NCBI GenBank assembly: GCA_016219275.1
Contig: JACRBM010000069.1
Span: 1 to 50,753 of the forward strand
Length of the DNA: 50,753 nucleotides
Source: Chloroflexota bacterium
Lineage (GTDB): Bacteria; Chloroflexota; Anaerolineae; UBA4142
Direction of reading: 5' to 3'
Shown here one piece after another: positions 24,163 to 33,592 of this stretch. The position numbers and the translations under genes are program-made. Position 1 is the first letter of the stretch. Each line of letters opens with the position of its first letter. Under the pieces are notes generated by a model. That model saw only the letters and a program-made list of their open reading frames with translations, did no database searches and was not told the DNA's origin.

Positions 24163-25014
24163 CTACAAATCGCGGCGCGCAAATGTTCGAATCGCGACGG
24201 CGAGCGTGACCGCGAGATAGGCGGAAGCGTACCCGATCATCGTCGGGCTTGGCACCGAGATGGTTGCCATCGGACCACTGAAGGTAAACCCGAGCGACTG
24301 GGCGACGGACGGCGACATTTCAAACGCGGCGCGTCGCCACAACGCCTCGCTTGGCATCAGCAAACTGGAAATGATGCCGATGTTGATCGCGCCCTGGTTC
24401 TGCAACACCGCGCCGAATTGCTCGACCCAGCTGCCAATGAACGCGAGACCGTACATTCCAAAAATCACGCCGCCGGTCGCGAGCGTTGAAAGCATACTGC
24501 TGCACATCAAGGTCAGCGTCATCACGAACAGCGCGGCGAGATAGATCAACGCGACGCCGATCAACAAATTGGGCGCGACATAGCCCGCGCGCAAAAACGC
24601 AATCGCGGTGACGCCACCTGCCATCAACACGAGATATAGCGCGAGCAAGCCGGCAAAACCCAACCATTTGCCCAGCACGATTTGCGCGCGATGCACCGGC
24701 TTGGTCACCACCGCTTGAATCGTCCCCGAACTTATTTCTCCGGCAAGCGTATCCGCCGACACGAGCACGCCCATCGCAAGCGCGAGAAAATTCACCGCGT
24801 ATAACCCGGCAAGCACGAGAAAACTGTTCAGCCCGCTCGACATCAACGCGTCGCGCGGCGTTTCGATGGCGCGCGGCATTGCCTCGTTGCGCATCAAGTG
24901 AAACCCCAAGCCGTACAAAATTAGAAACGCGACGCCGAGCACGAACGCGGCGAGCAAAATGCGGCGACGCAACGCTTCGAGAAAGGTGAGACGCGCGATG
25001 ATGAACGTCGCCAT
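24163..25014 (-). CDS. ABC-2 type transporter permease
   Basis: The 283-residue protein has six transmembrane helices in the ABC-2 arrangement, with a large loop after helix 1 and GEISSGTIQAVVTKPVHRAQI (split here: GEISSGTIQAVV, then TKPVHRAQI), which is characteristic of ABC-2 exporters. The ATG at 25014 overlaps the stop of the ATPase gene as TGATG, so the two are translationally coupled. Together they form a two-component exporter. The substrate cannot be predicted; relatives export antibiotics, lipids, polysaccharides or sodium. Confidence 0.88.
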   Translation of the reverse strand: MATFIIARLTFLEALRRRILLAAFVLGVAFLILYGLGFHLMRNEAMPRAIETPRDALMSSGLNSFLVLAGLYAVNFLALAMGVLVSADTLAGEISSGTIQAVVTKPVHRAQIVLGKWLGFAGLLALYLVLMAGGVTAIAFLRAGYVAPNLLIGVALIYLAALFVMTLTLMCSSMLSTLATGGVIFGMYGLAFIGSWVEQFGAVLQNQGAINIGIISSLLMPSEALWRRAAFEMSPSVAQSLGFTFSGPMATISVPSPTMIGYASAYLAVTLAVAIRTFARRDL

Positions 25015-25937
25015 CACAGCCCTCCGTCCGTGCCGACGATTTGAATGAACAAATCTTCGAGCGACAATTTTTGCGGCGTCAGCGCGTAAATCTTGACATC
25101 GCGCGCGACGAGATACCGCGCCATGTCCGGCACTGCCGCGTCATCTTGGACGGTCAGCGTCACGTGCTCGCCGTCCGCGCGAATGTCGCTTCCCCACTCC
25201 GACAACCCCGCCAGGATTTCCGGCGTCAGCCCGCTCGCGCGCAGTTCGACGTGAATCGCGCCGCGGTCGCCTACGAGCGTTTTGAGTTCGCGCACCGTGA
25301 CAACCTCGCCGTGCTTGATGAACGCGACGCGGTCGCACGTGATTTCGACTTCGCTAAGTAAGTGCGAGTTGAGAAACACGGTCGTACCGCGCGCACGTAA
25401 ATCGCGAATAATATCGCGCACCAAACGCCGACCGACCGGGTCGAGTCCCGAAGTCGGCTCGTCGAGGAACACGAGTTTCGGGTCGTTCAACAATGCTTGC
25501 GCGAGTCCGATGCGTTGCAACATCCCTTTCGAAAAGGTTCGCAGTTGCTTGTCGCGAAACGGCGTCAGCCCAACCAGGTCGAGCAGTTCCGCCATTCGCG
25601 TTTTGAGACGCGCGGCAGCCATACCATAGAGTTGTCCGTGAATATCTAGAAACTCGCGCGCGGTCAGCCACTCGTGAAAACGAAAATGCTCCGGCAGAAA
25701 ACCCATTTGCGCGCGCATGGCGCGATTGCCCAGCGGCGCGCCGAGCAAGGTCGCGCGTCCCGTCGTCGGTGTGACGAGACCCAGGAGCATTTTGATCGAA
25801 GTGGTTTTGCCCGCGCCATTCGGTCCGAGAAAACCAAAAACCTCACCCTGCTCGACTTGCAAGGTGAGTCCGCGTACGGCAATGTTCGTACCAAATTCTT
25901 TGCGGAGGATTGTGGTTTCGATAGCGAATTGAGTCAT
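25014..25937 (-). CDS. ABC transporter ATP-binding protein (ABC-2 exporter)
   Basis: The 307-residue ATPase has Walker A GPNGAGKTT (about 39-47), signature FSKGMLQRIGLAQALL, Walker B KLVFLDEPTSGLDPVG, and the switch His in LNSHLLSEVE. A C-terminal extension of about 90 residues (from 215), typical of DrrA/CcmA-like exporters, follows. The gene precedes and overlaps its permease. Its ATG is immediately next to a large inverted-repeat element and has no visible ribosome site. Confidence 0.93.
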   Translation of the reverse strand: MTQFAIETTILRKEFGTNIAVRGLTLQVEQGEVFGFLGPNGAGKTTSIKMLLGLVTPTTGRATLLGAPLGNRAMRAQMGFLPEHFRFHEWLTAREFLDIHGQLYGMAAARLKTRMAELLDLVGLTPFRDKQLRTFSKGMLQRIGLAQALLNDPKLVFLDEPTSGLDPVGRRLVRDIIRDLRARGTTVFLNSHLLSEVEITCDRVAFIKHGEVVTVRELKTLVGDRGAIHVELRASGLTPEILAGLSEWGSDIRADGEHVTLTVQDDAAVPDMARYLVARDVKIYALTPQKLSLEDLFIQIVGTDGGL

Positions 25938-26129
25938 AGTGAGATAGTGCGTTAGTGCGTTAGTGAGATAGTTGGTTTGATTGTGCGAGAACGGCGATAG
26001 GTTGATTCGGTTTGCGATCGTGCGCGAAGCGAAGATTCTCGCAACAATTTGTTACGGGAGACTTCGCTTCGCACAGCATGAAAACGAGCAACCACTATCG
26101 CACTATCAAACTATCTCACTATCGAACTA
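25938..26129. repeat. Large inverted element with 8-bp periodic arms
   Basis: The left arm (25938-25974) is built of 8-base units AGTGAGAT/AGTGCGTT, and the right arm (26092-26129) of the complementary CTATCGCA/CTATCTCA units. Inside, TGCGCGAAGCGAAG (26021-26034) pairs with CTTCGCTTCGCACA (26062-26075) with one mismatch. The whole 190-bp gap between the ABC ATPase start and the anti-sigma stop codon is this element; its right arm includes that stop codon. Confidence 0.75.
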
Positions 26130-27269
26130 CTTGAGCGAATTCGCCAGGGTGAGCGCGGCGCTCGCATCCGTGCCCATCGTCGCCACCGCGTAGACGATAT
26201 TGTTCTTGGTCCAGATGAGCGCGTACTGCGCGCCGTACACTCGGCTCTCGATCAAGTTACCGGTTGCCCCGTCCACCGGCACTTGCTTGTGCGATGCGGC
26301 ATTGCGCGGAATCGGCACGACGAGCGTACTCGTCCAGTCCACACTCTTCGCGTACGCTTGCGCTTGCTCTTTCGTCATTCCGGTAAACTGCAAACCGATC
26401 TCGGCGAGTTGAAGCAGGTCCACATTCGGCGGCGTGTCTACGACCGGGCTGGGAATTTGCGTGAGCATGACACAGTTCGTCGCGCGACGCGGCGCGTCCT
26501 TGGAATCCGGTTTCGGGCAATCGCCGTACTCGGCGGTCACGCCGGTCGGAATGCTCACTTTGATGTTCGCCTTGTCGAGCGATGCGGGGAGCGGCGTTTT
26601 GCTCAAGCCAGCTTCGTTCAACCACGATTGCACGCGTGCGCGATTCACGACGAACTCGAACGCGGAGCCGTCTCGGACGGTGAGGCGCGGCGCGTCACTG
26701 CGTGTGGTCGGCAGGCGCACGCTAAACCCGGCGAGCTTGCTCGCTTCCGCCGCGTTCGCCACGACGCGCGGAGCTGCCGGTTCCTTCGTCACGGTCACCG
26801 AATCGGCGACAACCTTGCTCAGCTCACGCGCGAGAGTCGAGTCGCCGTTGAGGTTGCTCAACCCGGTCGTATCCACCGGCAAGACGACGATATTCTTGAC
26901 GCGGAATTGCGCGAGCATTCCCTCTGCCCAGGTTTGCACCGGCGGGAGCGTCAACGAGACCGCGAGCAAGGCGACGACGACTGCCATCGCCCACGCGACG
27001 CGGAAACGGGGATGGAACAATTTTCCGAACATACTCTCCTTTCGTTCTTCCATTCGACTGGATTTGAAACGCGCGAGCGCGACCGGCGCGCTGAGTTCGC
27101 GCGTGACTTGCGGCGTCAGCGCATCGAAATGTGCGGCGACGCGGTGCGCCTGCGCGGCGAGTTCATCGGCGCGGGCGCGGCATATGGCGCACGCCGCGAG
27201 GTGTTGCAGTGTGCGCGCATCGGCTTCATTGTCGCGCGCGGCGCGCAAATCTCCATCATTGAGATGCAT
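26127..27269 (-). CDS. Transmembrane anti-sigma factor
   Basis: The 380-residue protein starts with a zinc-binding anti-sigma motif (HLAACAICRARADEL, residues about 25-40; His and two Cys). It has one transmembrane helix (about 91-112, WAMAVVVALLAVSLTL) and an extracytoplasmic domain of about 260 residues with FEFVVNRARVQSWLNEAG and LIWTKNNIVYAVATMG, resembling DUF4367-type sensor domains. The start is ATG 27269 (MHLNDGDLRA), which overlaps the sigma gene by 14 bases. It should hold the upstream ECF sigma factor inactive until an envelope signal is received. Confidence 0.85.
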   Translation of the reverse strand: MHLNDGDLRAARDNEADARTLQHLAACAICRARADELAAQAHRVAAHFDALTPQVTRELSAPVALARFKSSRMEERKESMFGKLFHPRFRVAWAMAVVVALLAVSLTLPPVQTWAEGMLAQFRVKNIVVLPVDTTGLSNLNGDSTLARELSKVVADSVTVTKEPAAPRVVANAAEASKLAGFSVRLPTTRSDAPRLTVRDGSAFEFVVNRARVQSWLNEAGLSKTPLPASLDKANIKVSIPTGVTAEYGDCPKPDSKDAPRRATNCVMLTQIPSPVVDTPPNVDLLQLAEIGLQFTGMTKEQAQAYAKSVDWTSTLVVPIPRNAASHKQVPVDGATGNLIESRVYGAQYALIWTKNNIVYAVATMGTDASAALTLANSLK

Positions 27270-27819
27270 AGTCCTTCTCCCTTTCACGGTACCGCTTTTC
27301 AAACTCGCGTTCGGCGCGTATCAACAGCGTACCGATGGAATTGACTGAGACCTCGAGCGCGGTCGCCAGTTCTTTGTACGACGCACCCGAGTGGCGCAAG
27401 ATAAGTAATTGCGCTTGCCGCGCGTCCATCGCGCCGAGCACCGCGCGCACGCGCGCGCGTTCCTCGTTCGCGATGGCTTCGCACTCTGGGTCGCGTGCGT
27501 GATTCTCGATCTCCCACTTGCCCGCGTCGAATTCGTGACGCGTGCGGCGTTTGCGCGCGCGCAGCGCGTTCAGACCCAGGTTTGTCGCAACGCGATACAG
27601 CCAGCCACCCAGGTTCAGCGCCGGGTTGCGCGTGGGCGGCTCGCGATAGAGTTGCCAAAAGGTTTCGAGCGCCAGGTCTTGTGCCTCGTCCGCATCGCCC
27701 ACGAGCCGCACCAGGACGCGATACACCTTTTGCCAATTTGCGAGAAACGCGTCTTCAAACTGCGGGTGTTCTGGCGCGGACGCGACCCTCGGCACCGCGC
27801 GCGTTTTGTTGGTTGACAC
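27256..27819 (-). CDS. ECF-family RNA polymerase sigma factor
   Basis: The 187-residue product has sigma region 2 (about 25-95: VYRVLVRLVGDADEAQDLALETFWQLYR in part, GGWLYRVATNLGLNALR) and region 4 (about 125-180: VLGAMDARQAQLLILRHSGASYKELATALEVSVNSIGTLL in part). It starts at GTG 27819 with a poor ribosome site and overlaps its anti-sigma gene by 14 bases. The target promoters are unknown; no copy of a promoter motif shared with a neighbouring gene was recognised. Confidence 0.92.
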   Translation of the reverse strand: MSTNKTRAVPRVASAPEHPQFEDAFLANWQKVYRVLVRLVGDADEAQDLALETFWQLYREPPTRNPALNLGGWLYRVATNLGLNALRARKRRTRHEFDAGKWEIENHARDPECEAIANEERARVRAVLGAMDARQAQLLILRHSGASYKELATALEVSVNSIGTLLIRAEREFEKRYREREKDYASQ

Positions 27820-27940
27820 GATAATAGGTCACCACTCCATCGGCGCAGGTTCGCGCCACCGTTCATTTCGAAAGCGCTTCCACTACTAAAACACCGATGG
27901 AGAAAATTTTGTGACAGGAGGGGCGTTCAATTGAACGCCC

Positions 27941-28705
27941 CTACTTGAGCGCAAAACCTTGCTCTGCCAATATCGCGCGTAGCTCGACGCGCCATGCCTG
28001 CGAGACGCGCCGCGCGGTGTGCTCGAGCCAGCCGTACTCTTCCATCTCACCGGGCTTGCCGGGAACCGGCACTTGGCGTTTGTCGTAGATGCCGGTTTGC
28101 GCCATCACGCGATCGTACTCACGCAACGATTCATCTTGCGACGAGTTGTACTGTTCGCGATGCAGAATCGCGGGCAAGGGCAAGCGGGGACGCGGGCGCG
28201 GCGAGTGCGCCGGAAAGCCGACCGTCATCCCGGTCACCGGAAAAACCAGGCGCGGCAAGCCCAACAGTTTGATCACTTGGCGCGGGTGGTTGCGAATCGA
28301 GCCGATGTAGCAGATGCCGAGTCCGAGCGATTCGGCGGCGAGCGCGGCGGTTTGCGCGACAATCGCGGCATCCATCGCGGCGATCAGAAAATTTTCGGTG
28401 TGCTCGACGACCTGGGTGTAGCCGCGCAATTCGCACACGCGGTCGAGCCGCGCAAGATCGGCGCACCACGCGAGGAACAACGGCGCTTGCGCGACATGCT
28501 TTTGATCGCCGCAAAAATGCGAAAGATGCGCGCGTTTGTCCGCATCCGTCACGGCGACGACGGAGTACGCTTGCACATTGGACGACGTGGACGTGCGCTG
28601 TGCGGCGGCGACAATCGTTTCGAGCATCGCGTCCGGCACGGGATCGGGTTTGTACGCGCGCACCGAACCGTGCGCGCGAATGAGGTCGAGAGTTGGATTC
28701 GGCAT
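27941..28705 (-). CDS. NfsA/FRP-type flavin nitroreductase
   Basis: The 254-residue enzyme has SVRAYKPDPVPDAMLETIVAAAQRTSTSSN in part (residues about 12-41, FMN phosphate contact), VSEHTENFLIAAMDAAIVAQ-like VVEHTENFLIAAMDA, ESLGLGICYIGSIRN and the C-terminal region typical of NADPH-dependent NfsA-like reductases. The start is ATG 28705, preceded by AAAGGAAACC. The frame stays open upstream, but only through a palindromic repeat. It lies downstream of the pectin genes on the same strand but is separated by two repeat elements, so it is probably independent. Confidence 0.85.
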   Translation of the reverse strand: MPNPTLDLIRAHGSVRAYKPDPVPDAMLETIVAAAQRTSTSSNVQAYSVVAVTDADKRAHLSHFCGDQKHVAQAPLFLAWCADLARLDRVCELRGYTQVVEHTENFLIAAMDAAIVAQTAALAAESLGLGICYIGSIRNHPRQVIKLLGLPRLVFPVTGMTVGFPAHSPRPRPRLPLPAILHREQYNSSQDESLREYDRVMAQTGIYDKRQVPVPGKPGEMEEYGWLEHTARRVSQAWRVELRAILAEQGFALK

Positions 28706-28723
28706 GAGGTTTCCTTTGCAGAC

Positions 28724-28796
28724 GTGGGGCAAGTTTCTAACTTGCCTTGATTCGTGTATCAATCCGGAATCTGGGCAAGTTGGAAACTTGCCCCAC
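28724..28796. repeat. Pair of GTGGGGCAA-type palindromes in inverted orientation
   Basis: One copy at 28724-28746 (GTGGGGCAAGTTTC...) and a second, inverted copy at 28773-28796 (...GAAACTTGCCCCAC) can fold separately or with each other across 26 bases. Confidence 0.8.
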
Positions 28797-28859
28797 AACA
28801 TTTTATCGCATTCGAGATGAATGGCAAAATGCAAAACAACTGTGCGCGTGACCGACGCG

Positions 28860-28892
28860 AGAATCCAGGTTTCTTCGAGAAACCTGGATTCT
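28860..28892. repeat. Double palindrome, AGAAACC family, copy 2
   Basis: AGAATCCAGGTTTCT, TCG, AGAAACCTGGATTCT: perfect 15-bp arms with the same design as the copy at 10216. It lies just downstream of the GH28 gene. Confidence 0.85.
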
Positions 28893-28928
28893 GCCAAAGT
28901 ACCTACATAACGCGCCGGCGCGCGATCC

Positions 28929-30200
28929 CTACGAGGTGGTATCCTCAAACAAGAACGCATCGCCAATTTGATTGGTGATCGCGACGTCACGCAGACGCAA
29001 GCCGCGCACGTTCCGCGCGAACAAGCCGGCGGCGCGCTGTTGCGGAATGTCGTCCGCCATATCTGCGTAACCTGGGTCGGCGCTGCGATCCATCGAAATC
29101 GAAACATCGTCGAGCGTCACATCTTCGATGGGCATCTCTGGCAAGCCGTACAAAAATCCCGCCGCGATTTTCGCGTTGCGTGCGGTGATGTGCGCGAAAT
29201 GAATGCGGCGAAAACATGGCGTGCCTTCGTTGATCGGTTTCGGGTTTTTATCGGCAATGTCCTTGTCCCCCTTTTTGCCGATGTGATAAAACAGATTCAT
29301 CGTAAATGGACACAATACGTCTTGCATCACAATGTTCGACACGCGAATGTCCTCGACGATGCCGCCGCGTCCCCGGCGGGATTTCAAACGAATGCCACGA
29401 TCCGTGCCGACGAACACGCAATTCGAGATCACAACATTGCGAACATCTCCGCTCATCTCACTGCCGATGACGACGCCGCCGTGCCCGTGCACCATCGTGC
29501 AATTCGTGATGGTGATGTTTTCGCACGGCGCGCGAAATTCCGGCGCTTCAGTTTCGATGCCTGATTTGATCGTGACGCAATCGTCGCCGACGTCAATGTG
29601 ACAATTCGAGATGTGCACGTTGCGGCACGAATCGGGATTGACGCCATCGGTGTTCGGCGAGTCCGGCGGATTGTTGATCGTGACCTGGTTTATCGTAACG
29701 TTTTCACAGCGCACCGGATTGATCGTCCACGCCGGCGAGTTTGTTAACGTGATACCTTCGATCAACACGTTCGCGCAATTCGCGAACGAAATCAAGCGCG
29801 GGCGCGGCGCGTCGAGCGTTTTCGCGCGATGTTTTTGCCACCAGATCGCGCCGCGTCCGTCAATCGTGCCGCGCCCGGTGACCGCGATATTTCGCAAGCC
29901 ATCGCCGGTGATGAGTGGCGCGTGCGTCGGCTGGGTCACGCCTTCCCAACGCATCGTGACAATCGGATAATCCGCTGGGTTTTCGCTGCCGAGCAAAACC
30001 GCACCCGCGTCAAGAAAGAGCGTGATGTTGTCGCGCAGAAAAATCGAACCGGTCACGTACTTGCCGGCGGGCACGCACACAGTACCGCCGGTTTTTGTTG
30101 CCGCGTCAATCGCGCTTTGCAGCGCGCGCGTATCGTTCGTTGCGCCATCGCCCAGCGCGCCGTACTCGCGCGCGTTGAACAACGTTGATGCTTGAAACAT
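28929..30200 (-). CDS. GH28 polygalacturonase, cytoplasmic
   Basis: The 423-residue parallel beta-helix enzyme carries the GH28 catalytic set: NTDG (183-186), GDDC (205-208), GHGG (239-242) and RLK (271-273; usually RIK). The entry segment FNAREYGALGDGATNDT is typical. There is no signal peptide, so it should act on imported oligogalacturonides, probably as an exo-acting hydrolase. AAAGGAG precedes the ATG. It is the last gene of the pectin locus. Confidence 0.92.
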   Translation of the reverse strand: MFQASTLFNAREYGALGDGATNDTRALQSAIDAATKTGGTVCVPAGKYVTGSIFLRDNITLFLDAGAVLLGSENPADYPIVTMRWEGVTQPTHAPLITGDGLRNIAVTGRGTIDGRGAIWWQKHRAKTLDAPRPRLISFANCANVLIEGITLTNSPAWTINPVRCENVTINQVTINNPPDSPNTDGVNPDSCRNVHISNCHIDVGDDCVTIKSGIETEAPEFRAPCENITITNCTMVHGHGGVVIGSEMSGDVRNVVISNCVFVGTDRGIRLKSRRGRGGIVEDIRVSNIVMQDVLCPFTMNLFYHIGKKGDKDIADKNPKPINEGTPCFRRIHFAHITARNAKIAAGFLYGLPEMPIEDVTLDDVSISMDRSADPGYADMADDIPQQRAAGLFARNVRGLRLRDVAITNQIGDAFLFEDTTS

Positions 30201-30294
30201 CTTTACCGTCTCCTTTGTGTAACAAGTATAAGAAAAAAATATCCGCGTTCATCCGCGCGCGAAGCGATCTGCGTCCCAAAATTGAGCGCGTGAT

Positions 30295-31937
30295 CTATGA
30301 TGTTTGCATCGTGTAGATGTACTGATCGGTCACGCCTTTGATCGTGCCATCGGGAAATTCATAACCGCCGTCCACATACGCGCCGCCATCCATAAAACTT
30401 GGGACCGCATCTGCCTTGTCGTCCAGCGCGGCTTGGAGCGCGAGCAACGCAAACGGTTCGATCAGATCGAATTGCGCGTGGATATACGTTGCGCCAAGCG
30501 TGAAATACCCGCGATGAAAATATGTCTTGACGATTTGGCTGCCGATGCGCCGACCCAGTTGCAAGTACGCGGGATCTGCGGTGGCGTGATAGAGATCGAG
30601 CAGGACGAACAACGCGTGTGCATCCGCACGGTCCGCGTCGAGATTGAGGTTGACGGCATTGCCCGGCGCAGAACCCAGGTCGCCAAGCCCGTTTGCTTGC
30701 GCGATATTGCGCGCGGTCTGCCACAACATTTCGTCGCCCGTCGCCAAAAATCCGCGCACGTACGCCAACAAGAATTTCGGCGTCGCGGGGTACTGCTTGA
30801 GCACGGGACCTTCGCGATCATAATAGCCGCGCCGCTTGAGCGCGTAATCGGAGAGGTCGGTGCCGTCGGTAAACATGGGCTTGAACATGTTCGTCGCCGG
30901 AATGTAGGCGTGAGTCGCGAAACTGCGTAAGCCCTGGCGCGTCCATTCGAGGAGATCGCTTGCCGCCGCGCCTAGTTCGCGCGCGAGTTGCATTTGCATC
31001 AGCGCGTTCTTGCCGTAGAGGAAACCGGTCTGCCGACTAGAGAGCAACATATTCGCTTCAAGCGCCATCGCGCCGAACTCGGGACCGAATTGTCGTTGCG
31101 CGCGGTCGCCGAACCAGGAAGACGTAATCGTGTCATCCGTCGGTTCCTGGGTCTTTTCGGTTGCGTAAATTGATACGCGCCCAAGCCGGTTTTGGGATGA
31201 CGCGCGAGGACGTACTGTTGCGCGAGATATTTTGCCCAGTCCAGTGCGCGCTGATCCTGGGTCAAGCGATACAGCGTGCCCGCCGCGTAAATCAAATCGC
31301 TGCCGGTGTTGATGAACGATAGACCAGGCGATTCGCGGAACGGCGGCAAATCCCTCATCGAGTGTGTCCACGCATCGCTGACCGGCAATCCATACTTGCC
31401 ATGACGGCTGACGAAAAAATTATCCCAGTCCAAAATGTGCGCGTTCCAAAACGCGTGGATGTATTTCACCGTCGCGTCTGGGTTGACCTGGTACATCAAA
31501 TCGTAAAATGGGAATGCGCCTTTGAGTTCGTGCACCAGTCCCTTTTGTTCGGGTCCCGTCATTTGCAACGTTTCCAGATCAATGAACCGGTGGTCGCCCC
31601 ATTGCAGCAAACCGCTCGAATCGAGGAGATGTTCAAAGTGATACGCGATGGCGGCTTGCGCGGCGTCCTGGTACTGGTTGTCGCCGGTGAGATTGGTCAG
31701 GGCAGTGAACGTGCGGAACAAATTCTGCTGACATGCGAGATCGGAAATGACCGGCGCTTTGCCGCGGGTGCGCCAGCGCACGTGCTCGCCGGTAAACGTG
31801 TTGATGCCATCCGCGAACAAGGGTGTGGGGGTCGCGCGGTATGTATCGCGTCCGTGCCGCAAAACATTATTCGCGAATTCGATCACCGCATTCAGACGTG
31901 CCTGGTCTTGGCTTTGCAAATCCGAAGGTTGACTCAT
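30295..31937 (-). pseudogene. Alpha/alpha-barrel pectate lyase-like protein (PL2-like), frameshifted
   Basis: The first frame, from ATG 31937 (MSQPSDLQSQ, ribosome site AGAGGAAAG), encodes about 258 residues including HFRFIDLETL-like HRFIDLETLQMTGPEQKGLVHELK (given in part) and ends its homology at GLGAYQF. The second frame continues with TQEPTDDTITSSWFGDRA and FGPEFGAMALEANMLL to 30295. The total length of 1,643 bases is one short of a multiple of three. The loss is at an AAAA run near 31155-31160. Restored, the protein would have 547 residues, the size of PL2 exopolygalacturonate lyases. No signal peptide is present. Family assignment is tentative; disruption by mutation or a homopolymer sequencing error are both possible. 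Confidence 0.6.
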
Positions 31938-31968
31938 CAAGTCTTTCCTCTCGAACAATGCCTTTGGC

Positions 31969-32001
31969 AAAATCCAGGTTTCCTGAAGAAACCTGGATTT
32001 T
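31969..32001. repeat. Double palindrome, AGAAACC family, copy 3
   Basis: AAAATCCAGGTTTC pairs with GAAACCTGGATTTT. It is followed by further T residues on the plus strand and lies between the PL2-like and PL1 genes, 27 bases from copy 4. Confidence 0.8.
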
Positions 32002-32028
32002 TTCTTGGCTCTTATTTTTTCTTATGCC

Positions 32029-32061
32029 AAAAACCAGGTTTCTTGGAGAAACCTGGTTTTT
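32029..32061. repeat. Double palindrome, AGAAACC family, copy 4
   Basis: AAAAACCAGGTTTCT, TGG, AGAAACCTGGTTTTT: perfect 15-bp arms. T-runs at the outer ends on both strands could make this copy a bidirectional terminator below the PL1 gene. Confidence 0.85.
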
Positions 32062-32094
32062 TCTCGCTTGCGAAGGAGATACAAACCGGCAAGC

Positions 32095-33573
32095 CTACCA
32101 GCTGATTGGACCCGCACCGCTCTCGACGGTAGAGACCACGGTTTCGACCGGCTCAACCTTGACGACCAGGGTCGGTTTCCATTCCACTTTGCCGGCGATA
32201 TCCGGATCGTTCGCGGCGTTGTGCGCGGCGAGCAGGTCAACGTCCTTGTCGTTCACGCGCGTGCCGGAGGTGTAAATCATCGTGCCTTTGTAGTTGCCGA
32301 TGACTTTATCCAGCGCAACTTGAGCATCGGTCTTGAAATAATTGTTCTCGGCGTAAATCTGCGATTCGATGCCGACACCCCAACTATATCCATACTTGGA
32401 ATTGTTCACGATCTTGTAATAGTTGTTGTAAACGTGAACCTGACCAAAGCGGACGCGCGGCGTGCGTTGCCCCGTGCCGTCGAAAAAGTTGTGATGGATC
32501 GTCACGCGCAACTTGCCTTTGTCACCGGTCGCCGTTGCGCCGGTGTCGGACGAACCGATCAGCATGGTCTTGTCGTGATTCAGGAAGCGATTCCAGGAAA
32601 GGGTCACGAGATCGGCGGCGTTGGTGATATCTACGGTCCCATCGTGCATTTCAAAGTGGCGACCAAAATATGTGGGGGCTTTGCCGTCGGCGGTTTCCAC
32701 ATCTTCGAACGTGTTGTGGTCTACCCAGACATGATCCACGAATCGCAGTGAGACAGAATCGTACACCGAGTTCCAGTTTCCATCCGCGCCGTCGGTCGGA
32801 TCCCATTGCGGGAAGCAGTCAAAGGTATCCTGGAACGTGATATTGCGAATGATGATATTACTGAGTGGCGCCGTCGCGGCGCCGCGCACATCGAACCACA
32901 CGCCGCGAATCGTCGCCTTTTGCCCAACGCCGACGATGGTCGTGTTCGAGCCGACGCGCACGCGCACGCGTTCTTCCTGCGTTTTTTGCGAAGCCACCCG
33001 CGCGGTTTCGAGAGTGCCCGTCACGGCTTTGCGACCCCACGTCGCCGGATCAAACGCCGCGTTGTAATCTTTTTGAGTGAAACTATCGCGTTGGTAGTCC
33101 TGACACGTCAACGATTTGTTATTGTCGTCCACGTTCAGGTCAATCGTACCATCAACATAGATGATCTTGGCGACATTCGACGGCGTCGTCGAAGGCGCGG
33201 GGTACTTGCCATCGTTGAGCGCGGCGATCAATTCTTTTCGGTTCTTCACCGTGTAGACCTGGCTCGTCGCGGCATCCGCTCCGCCGGACGTTCCTTTACC
33301 CTCCGCTGCCCAGCCATCATTCGCCGCGAGTTTTTCGCGTCCGAGATCGCGCTTGGCAACCGTCGGCGCGGCAGTGGGCGCGGTGGTCGGCGCGACCGTG
33401 GGCGCGACAGTTGGTTTCGGCGCTTCGGTTGGCTTGGGTACCGCCGTTGGTACATCGGTCGGCTTGGGCGCGACCGTGGGCGCCGGTGTAGGAGTTGCCG
33501 GCGCGGTACACGCCACCATCACAACAAGCAAGACGACGATGCCAAGTAATGCAAAAAACTTTTGGTCTTTCAT
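32095..33573 (-). CDS. PL1 pectate lyase, lipoprotein
   Basis: The 492-residue enzyme starts at ATG 33573 (MKDQKFFALL; GGAGGAGAAAG upstream) with a lipoprotein signal ending VMVAC. A PT/AP-rich linker (about 25-75) follows, then a PL1 beta-helix with VWVDHNTFEDV, DLVTLSWNRFLNHDKTMLIG in part, IHHNFFDGTGQRTPRVRFG and QVHVYNNYY. These carry the Ca-binding Asp and catalytic Arg region of pectate lyases. Anchored outside the membrane, it should cleave de-esterified homogalacturonan by beta-elimination at the cell surface. It is the only exported depolymerase of the locus. Confidence 0.93.
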   Translation of the reverse strand: MKDQKFFALLGIVVLLVVMVACTAPATPTPAPTVAPKPTDVPTAVPKPTEAPKPTVAPTVAPTTAPTAAPTVAKRDLGREKLAANDGWAAEGKGTSGGADAATSQVYTVKNRKELIAALNDGKYPAPSTTPSNVAKIIYVDGTIDLNVDDNNKSLTCQDYQRDSFTQKDYNAAFDPATWGRKAVTGTLETARVASQKTQEERVRVRVGSNTTIVGVGQKATIRGVWFDVRGAATAPLSNIIIRNITFQDTFDCFPQWDPTDGADGNWNSVYDSVSLRFVDHVWVDHNTFEDVETADGKAPTYFGRHFEMHDGTVDITNAADLVTLSWNRFLNHDKTMLIGSSDTGATATGDKGKLRVTIHHNFFDGTGQRTPRVRFGQVHVYNNYYKIVNNSKYGYSWGVGIESQIYAENNYFKTDAQVALDKVIGNYKGTMIYTSGTRVNDKDVDLLAAHNAANDPDIAGKVEWKPTLVVKVEPVETVVSTVESGAGPISW

Positions 33574-33592
33574 CTTTCTCCTCCATTGGATT

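Noticed and set aside
25938-26129. CRISPR array suspected from 8-bp repeated units
   Set aside because: Units are only 8 bases, contiguous and arranged in two inverted arms, with no spacers and no cas genes nearby.
28706-29107. N-terminal extension of the nitroreductase up to 29107
   Set aside because: The extension overlaps the GH28 gene and reads through two palindromic repeats; the ATG at 28705 has a ribosome site and matches the family start.
31160-31371. Independent gene starting at 31371 for the second half of the frameshifted lyase
   Set aside because: The first 70 codons of that frame overlap the genuine upstream frame and have no family similarity; continuous homology across the A run supports one broken gene.
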